The notes beneath the pieces are model-generated. The model saw nothing but the letters and a program-made list of their open reading frames with translations, was not told where the DNA came from and made no database searches. DNA of 64,000 nt, from NCBI RefSeq assembly GCF_033115175.1, contig NC_084827.1, positions 144,143,701 to 144,207,700 of the forward strand, in the 5' to 3' direction. The stretch is from Lepus europaeus (Eukaryota; Chordata; Mammalia; Lagomorpha; Leporidae). A program made the position numbers and the translations under genes. Each line of letters opens with the position of its first letter. Position 1 is the first letter of the stretch. Below, piece after piece: positions 58,361 to 64,000 of the stretch.

Positions 58361-58675
58361 TTGGAGCTGGTGTGGCATAGCGGGTGAAGCTGCAGCCTGC
58401 AGTGCGGGCATCTCACATGGGCACCTGTTCAAGTCCTGGCTGTTCCACTTCTGATCCAGCTCCCTGCTAATGTGCCTGGGAAAGCAGTGGGAAATGGCCC
58501 AAGTATTTGAGCCTCTGCACCCACTTGGGAGACCCAGATGAAGCTCCTGGCTCCCAGCTTTCATCTGGTCCAGCCCTGCCATTGCACCCATTTGGAGAGT
58601 AAATCAGCAGATGGAAGATCTTTGTCTCTCCCTCTTTCTCTGTAACTCTGCCTTTTAAATTAAAATCTTTTCAAA
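58361..58675 (+). mobile_element. CSINE
   Basis: The head is ATTGGAGCTGGTGTGGCATA, with 'CACCTGTTCAAGTCCTGGCT' at the B box and tail TTTTAAATTAAAATC. Confidence 0.88.
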
Positions 58676-59278
58676 CAAATATCTTCATAAGGTACATACT
58701 GAGAAATTTTATAAAGTAAGATCAGAATTATATGTATACCAGCAGCCAGGCTGGTTTAAAAGTACCAATAATACTTGTAAATCATCTGGCTTCATTAACA
58801 TGGCTGAAGCTTGGGGACATTTTAAGGGCTGACTTCTTAATCCATTCTGGAGATCAGAGAACCACAGGCGACTACGGCACTTCTCAGAAACCTTAAACAC
58901 CGTGATGAAAGGGTACCCCAACACTGGAAAGTTGCTATATCTACACAACGTTAAAATGGCTGCCCAAAGGCTCTACAACAGCCATGTCAATTCACTTGTG
59001 TTAAGTGATCACCGAGATCCTCTGGCAGATGCTCCAATCTAGCCAGTCCCCAATACGATGGGTGTGCCATCAGAATCTGAGGAAGGCCACATGTGGAGAA
59101 CTGTCACGGGACTGAAGGCATTACGGACCAAAGGACAAGCCTTCCTATACCATTATAGATGCCTACAAGTCCTGGGAGCAGCACTCCACAGATTTCCGTG
59201 AAGGAATCACCTCTGAGGCATAGGATGGGGCTGGTTCACACTGCCCCACGGACCAGCTCCCAGGAATCCTATGTATGA

Positions 59279-60055
59279 GCGCGTCTACAAAAACGTCATG
59301 GAGGCCGGCGCCGTGCTTAACAGGCTAATCCTCCGCCTTGCGGTGCTGGCACACCGAGTTCTAGTCCCGGTTGCGGCGCCGGATTCTGTCCCGGTTGCCC
59401 CTCTTCCAGGCCAGCTCTCTGCTATGGCCCGGGAAGGCAGTGGAGGATGGCCCAGGTCCTTGGGCCCTGCACCCGCATGGGAGACCAGGAGAAGCACCTG
59501 GCTCCTGGCTTCGGATCAGCACGATGCGCCGGCTGCAGCGGCCATTGGAGGGTGAACCAACGGCAAAAAGGAAGACCTTTCTCTCTGTTTCTCTCTCTCA
59601 CTACCCACTCTGTCAAAAAAAAAAAAAAAAAAAAAAGTCATGGAAAATGCTTATTATGGAAAAAAGCTAGGTTCGGACTTCAGTGTTTCTGTGCTAAAAT
59701 AAACTTCTTTAAATTTTTTTTTTCTTTGAATCTATGTATCTGAGAGGCAGGCAGACAGAGGGAGATAGATAAACAGAGAAATCCCATACACTGCTTCACT
59801 CCCCTAACTGCCCATAACCAGCAGCACTGGGCTGGGCCAAAGCCAGGAGCCGGGACCTCAGTTCAGGTCTCCGAGTGGGTGGCAGGATCTCCATCACTGG
59901 GGCCACCACCGCTGCCTCCCAGGGTCCACCCGGGCAGAAAGCTGGAGGCGGGAAGCAGATACCCTGACGTGGGACTCAGACATCTGAAGGGCCAAAAGCC
60001 TGCCCCTACACTTGTCTTTTCACTGCATTTCCCACAAGCTTTTTGACAGCTCCTT
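59279..60055 (+). mobile_element. Three-layer nest: MITE split by an old SINE and a young CSINE
   Basis: The MITE starts near 59279 (GCGTCTACAAAAACGTCATGG region). A young CSINE (about 59302-59633) interrupts it with a short duplication GTCATGGA (59295-59302 and 59637-59644). The MITE resumes through TGTGCTAAAATAAACTTC. A reversed old SINE spans about 59720-60007, ending GCCTGCCCCT, and the MITE right part CACAAGCTTTTTGACAGCTC closes the nest. Confidence 0.78.
59302..59633 (+). mobile_element. CSINE (GC-rich young subfamily) inside the MITE
   Basis: The head is GCCGGCGCCGTGCTTAACAG and it ends in an A-run of about 22. The body includes the subfamily marker GGCGCCGGATTCTGTCCCGG. Confidence 0.93.
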
Positions 60056-60829
60056 CTGTTCTTCAAGGCTGTGGACAAACCTCAATTCTTACGTGCCCTT
60101 CCCAAGTACCGGTGAGAATCCTTGCAGCTTTACAAATGCATTGTCTCCTTCTGGCCACAATGGATCCTACTTGTTTAACCCCAACTTTGTCCGCCGCCCT
60201 TTGGATAATTTCCTGGGAACCTTTTATTGAACACTTCCCAGGTGCCAGCCACTGTAAAAGCCACTTAACAGACATCACCTAATTCACACAAAAGTCCTCC
60301 TACCGCATAGCGAGTGCTGTAGGATGAGACACTGGGGTAAAATCAGAGTGATGTGTGCAAGGTCCACACCAGGGCAGCCTGCTAGTCCGTTAGCAGGACC
60401 ACTCTCAAGTTCTGCCTGTGCTCCCCCCACCGCTCCTGCCCCAGGTCCTTCACTGGATGGCATCCGCCCATCTGAAAGACCTGGTGGCCAAGGACTCAAG
60501 TGCTCATCCCGGCCCTCGGCGCTGTCAGTGTCCCCCCTAGGGCAGAAGACTCTCCCCATTTCAAGGCCACGCCTACGCAGGCGCGTCCTAGGCCCCCTCC
60601 TCCAATGCACCCTCTGGGGCTCCCTGTGGTGGGAGAAGTGTCCCCAGAGTGCGGGTCGCCTGCATCAAAGCCATCAGGGACCCCTGCTGAAAATGCAGAC
60701 CCCCGGGCCACCACAGTCCGCTTCACCAGGTCTGAAGAGGGGTCGGGATCTGCCCACCCCCGACCTCACTTTGAGAAGAAACTGCTGAGGGGCTGGCACT
60801 CCTCCCCCGAAGCGGCATCAAAGGGAGGC

Positions 60830-61290
60830 GTTCAAGAACCACGAAAGCCCCGCCGGGTATCCCAAGGCCCGTGGACCCCAGTCGGCCCGAAGCCGGAGCC
60901 TGCGGCCCGGCCCCTGAGGGCTCCCCGCCGCCTCCCGGGCCCGCAGCCCACCCGGTGCCCAGATTCTCAGCACGGGCTGGGCGGGGCGGCGGCCTCCCCG
61001 ACTGACCTGCGGCCGGCCGGGCCCTCGGCGCGGCGGCCGGACGCCGCGAGGCCTGACGCGGAAGTGAGCGCCGACGCGGCTGCTCGGCAACTCGGGGAAC
61101 AGAGCGCGCCCAGCGGCTCCCCCGTGCGGCCCGGCCCGGCGGCGACGGCTGCGCAGAGAAAGAGGCCCCGCCCAGGCCACGCCCCGCCCCGCCCGCGCCC
61201 CGCCCCCGAGCCGGTCCTGCCGCCCCTGGGGCACCTGGGGTGGGCGGGTGGACGGGGGCGGGAGTGGGAGGGGTCTTCCACGAGGGGCAG
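60830..61290 (-). promoter_or_regulatory. KCTD18: CpG island, predicted KCTD18 promoter and exon 1
   Basis: It is a dense CpG stretch with several GC boxes (CCCCGCCC, 61180-61205) and an ETS-type site, CACTTCCGC on the minus strand (about 61064-61056). A good splice donor on the minus strand, CCGCAG|GTCAGT, ends the predicted non-coding exon 1 at 61007. There is no TATA box. Whether it also drives plus-strand transcription is unknown. The transcription start is not determinable by eye; about 61150 is a guess. Confidence 0.75.
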
Positions 61291-61299
61291 TCATGTCCA

Positions 61300-64000
61300 C
61301 CCAGAGGCTGCTTTTGTAGAAGAAAAGATCACAGAGACTGTGACTGTGCAGGGTCAACGCGAAGCACTTCCGAGTCAGGTTCATTCCCTCCGAAGAGAGC
61401 CACTCAGTGCTGAGGTTCGTGGTACTTGGAGAAATCCGTTTGGATGGTGTTTGTGGTTTACAAAGTCTTTTTCATCCAGAACATTCTTGTTTAATAGTCT
61501 GTGTGACAACCCTGCACAAGGTGATAATACTTTTATTCCTGTTATAAGAAAAACGGAAGCGAGACCAAATGTTTCTTGAACACTTTTGTAAAGATGTCAC
61601 CATGTTAAGTCCTTTGCATGCACTGCTTGATTTTTTCTCTTAACAATAAACCCCATAAGAGTTATTTCGGGTTCCTGCTGCACCCCACCTTGTAGAGGGG
61701 ACTTTGCTAGCTATTTCAAGAGGAGTAAAACAGTCCTTTTATGCAAGGTGCTTCCCCAGTCAAAACTAATTGGTTTCTGATTCCAGTGGCTTGGTCTTAG
61801 AAGGGAAAGAGCCGAGGACAGGTAAACCCATCCACAGCCGCTGATGTTAATCACCTTGGGAGACAGGTAAGGATTTTTCAATCTGTGGTCATTGAGCTCT
61901 AACTATAGACAAGGCACTGGGAGTGAAGGATTGGACAAAACAGTGTCACTGAGCCATGCACCTCATTCAGCAGTCAGAAGATTTGCTCTGTAAATATTTT
62001 AGGATTTGCAGGCCGTATACAACTGATCCACACTGCTGCTGTGTGAAAGCAGGGATAAACAGTACATAAATGAGCAAGCATTCCGGTGTTCCAGCTTCAT
62101 TTATGGTCACTAAAATTTGAATTCCACATAACTGGCATGTGTCACAAAATATTCAGTTTTCAAACACTAAAATACATAAAAACAATTCTTAAAACAGGAG
62201 CCACACAAAAAGCAAATGGCAGTCTATGCCCTTCCATATTCAAGTGGGAGAAATAGATCCGAAGTGAAATATTTGCAGTGATAATTGCTATAGGTGGGAA
62301 GAGAGTCAGGATAATGTTGCAAGGAGATGATAGCTGGAGTGGACAGGTCCTTGCTGATAAGTTCAGAGCTAAGGATGAGAATGAGCCCATCTTCTGAAGA
62401 GATGGAGAAAGAGTGTGAAGGAGGAAGAGCTAGTGGAAAGGCCCTGGGGCAGAAAAGGACTTGGAAATTTGTAGGAAGACAAAGGACATATGTATGGCTG
62501 AAGCTCGATGAGCCTATCACAAAGTGATCTGACATGAGGTTGAAAAGAGAGAACAGATTTTAAAGCATAATCATAACGGGAAGTCATGAGCAGTGTTAAG
62601 CAGGGACGTGGCACAATGGCTCACTATTAAAAAAAAAAAAAATCACTGTGATGGAATGGACTGGGGTAGTCACAGCTCTGCCTGAGTGGTGATCATGATA
62701 AACAGAAGTGGATGGATGAAGAGATGACATCAAGTTTTCCAAAGGCTCACTGTGAGCTGTTTCCTGTGGATCACTATTAGGTGCTTGCTGAGGTCCTTTG
62801 AGAAGCACACGAGATCGGATTAGACATGGGAGAGTCATTGTAGCTGTAAGAGAATCATAGGGAGGCATCTGAAGGGAACTGGGAGAGACATTAGGTGGGT
62901 TCAGCCCTTGTGCAGGAAAGGAAGGCTGGGGAAAGCCATAAATATGACACCGTTCCAAGAAAATTTCAGCAAAGTCAATGGGGAATGTTCAAGTCAAAGT
63001 CCCCCAGCAGAGGAGTCCTTTGTATCCCTGCTATGTTCAGTTGCTGGCTGGGAGCAATCAATGGAAGTGCAGCCCAGAACATGGTGATAGATTTCGAAGC
63101 ACAGTAGCTAGGGCTCTCAGTCAGTAATGATCCCTGCAGGTAAGGATCTGAAAGGTATGTGTTCATGGGTGCCACATAAAGAAAATAGGGGAATGCAAGA
63201 TTACCTAAAAATTGCTGGCTTGAGTAACTGAATGGTGGTGAATTTACTGAGAGGGTGAATAACAGCAGGATCAGTTTGAAGGAAAAGACCAGATGTTGCA
63301 TTTGGGGTAGATGTCTTATAGACATCCAAATAGATTGAATAGCAATTGAGTGTATCTGGAGTTCAAGAACAAAGTTCCTTGCTAAAGGTATAAATTTGGA
63401 AGCTAAAAGCATGTAAAGCAATGAGACTGGATGAGATTGTAGGAAAAGAGGGCCCCGGAGGTAAGGTTAGAAAAAAGAGTAGACCTTTTTTTCCGGGAAA
63501 TTCTGCCCTTCTGGAGAATCCAATTTCCCACCCCTTCCATGCTAGTGGACAGAGGTGGGAGAGCCGATCCAAATAGGAACCCCACTGCAGGCACTAGGTG
63601 GAGGGCCAGTATGTCAGAGAAGGGGGAGAAAGAAGGAAATAACATAAAAAGAGACAAGCCACGCTGGGGCAAGGGACTCCCAGCTCTGGGACACGTTCTC
63701 CACAGAGGAGCTTTTGTCATCTATTGCAAATAAACTCACTTTGATTTTTGCACTCTCTCTCTCAGACTCTTCTCTTTATTTCCACATTGAGCAATAAGTC
63801 TGTGGAGCAAGGCCCCCAACCAGGACCCAGCAAGATTATCTGCAGAAATAGCAGATAAAAAAAATGAAACAGGGTGAAACATGGACTCCAACATGTAGAG
63901 TTCAGGACCAGAAGGAAAAACCAATTGGAATGGGGTGGGGGTGAGGGGAGCCAGGAGAGCATGGAGTTATAGGAACCAAGAAGACAGGGTGTCACTTATG
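61300..64000. other. Upstream flank of KCTD18
   Basis: No exon is recognised. From about 62250 to 63460 the sequence resembles an ancient, widely dispersed mammalian repeat: diverged forms of 'AAGCAGGGACGTGGCACA', 'GAGACATCCAAATAG'-like and 'AATGAGACTGGATGAGATTG'. I cannot name its family with certainty. An A14 run lies at 62629-62642. The SGO2 gene expected next by synteny is not visible. Confidence 0.55.

Larger units (their letters stand above)
57395..61006 (-). other. KCTD18: KCTD18 first intron, 3.6 kb (predicted)
   Basis: Its downstream border is a clear acceptor; its upstream border is the predicted donor CCGCAG|GTCAGT. It contains a young CSINE (57595-57948), a MIR-like stretch (58150-58322), a CSINE (58361-58675) and a three-layer MITE/SINE nest (59279-60055). 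The stretch 58680-59270 shows nothing recognised. Confidence 0.7.
36610..61150 (-). other. KCTD18: KCTD18 gene, complete
   Basis: This is a minus-strand gene with a predicted non-coding exon 1 in a CpG island and six coding exons. Exon lengths of 160, 212, 194, 95, 103 and 478 nt of coding sequence sum to 1242 nt, giving a 413-residue protein. Every junction keeps phase and the encoded sequence follows KCTD18 throughout; the human protein is about 426 residues from memory. The N-terminal third is a BTB/T1 (KCTD-type) domain that in this family mediates oligomerisation and, in many members, cullin-3 binding; the exact role of KCTD18 is little known. The C-terminal third is basic and low-complexity. 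It converges on SPATS2L, and in human SGO2 lies upstream. Confidence 0.96.

Noticed and set aside
60500..61579. A 359-codon plus-strand open frame as a protein gene
   Set aside because: It spans a CpG island where stop codons are rare, its product is Pro/Arg/Ala-rich without a domain, and it lies opposite the KCTD18 promoter.
61300..64000. First exons of SGO2
   Set aside because: SGO2 is expected next by human synteny, but no matching coding segment or splice-bounded exon could be read before the end of the window.

Overview
This is mammalian nuclear DNA, almost certainly from a lagomorph and most likely rabbit (Oryctolagus cuniculus). The decisive sign is about thirty copies of the tRNA-derived rabbit C-repeat SINE (CSINE), which has a fixed ~300-bp body, a CT-rich stretch and an AATAAA/A-rich tail. 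There are also rabbit-type L1 3' ends, ancient mammalian MIR, L2, MER5A and MLT1 copies, and a solo LTR. No bacterial, phage or CRISPR features are present. Most open frames in the window are chance or SINE-derived frames; the real coding sequence is eleven short exons joined by GT-AG introns.

Two protein-coding genes are present in convergent orientation. Positions 1-24245 hold the 3' half of SPATS2L (+ strand): five terminal coding exons (6541-6599, 13194-13303, 17043-17145, 19647-19867, 23338-23733), then a 3'UTR of about 0.5 kb with an ATTAAA signal. Its first exons lie left of the window. Positions 36610 to about 61150 hold the whole of KCTD18 (- strand): a non-coding first exon in a CpG island near 61.0-61.2 kb, six coding exons (57342-57183, 54685-54474, 51140-50947, 50060-49966, 40898-40796, 38230-37753) giving a 413-residue BTB/T1-domain protein, and a 3'UTR of about 1.1 kb ending at an AATAAA on the minus strand. 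All exon phases close exactly. The order SPATS2L, KCTD18 matches human 2q33.1, where SGO2 follows; no SGO2 exon is visible before position 64000.

The rest is intronic or intergenic DNA rich in mobile elements. Notable structures are a twin-primed (5'-inverted) L1 with a perfect 17-bp target duplication and an internal poly(A) tract suggesting 3' transduction (25378-26465); a 5'-truncated L1 with a perfect 20-bp duplication (52634-53822); and a 1052-bp class-II-like solo LTR with TG...CA ends and a 6-bp duplication, which split a CSINE and contains an open frame (43399-44462). There are also SINE-in-SINE and SINE-in-MITE nests, and an unidentified poly(A)-tailed retroposed insert (55360-55553).

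I found no evidence of a new multi-gene system. The items most worth checking are the LTR open frame, the recurrent MITE/SINE composites, the inverted SINE pair in a SPATS2L intron, the weak KCTD18 splice donors and a repeat-poor homeodomain-motif cluster in a SPATS2L intron. Exon calls rest on recognising the encoded proteins from memory plus splice-site and phase consistency; no alignment was run.
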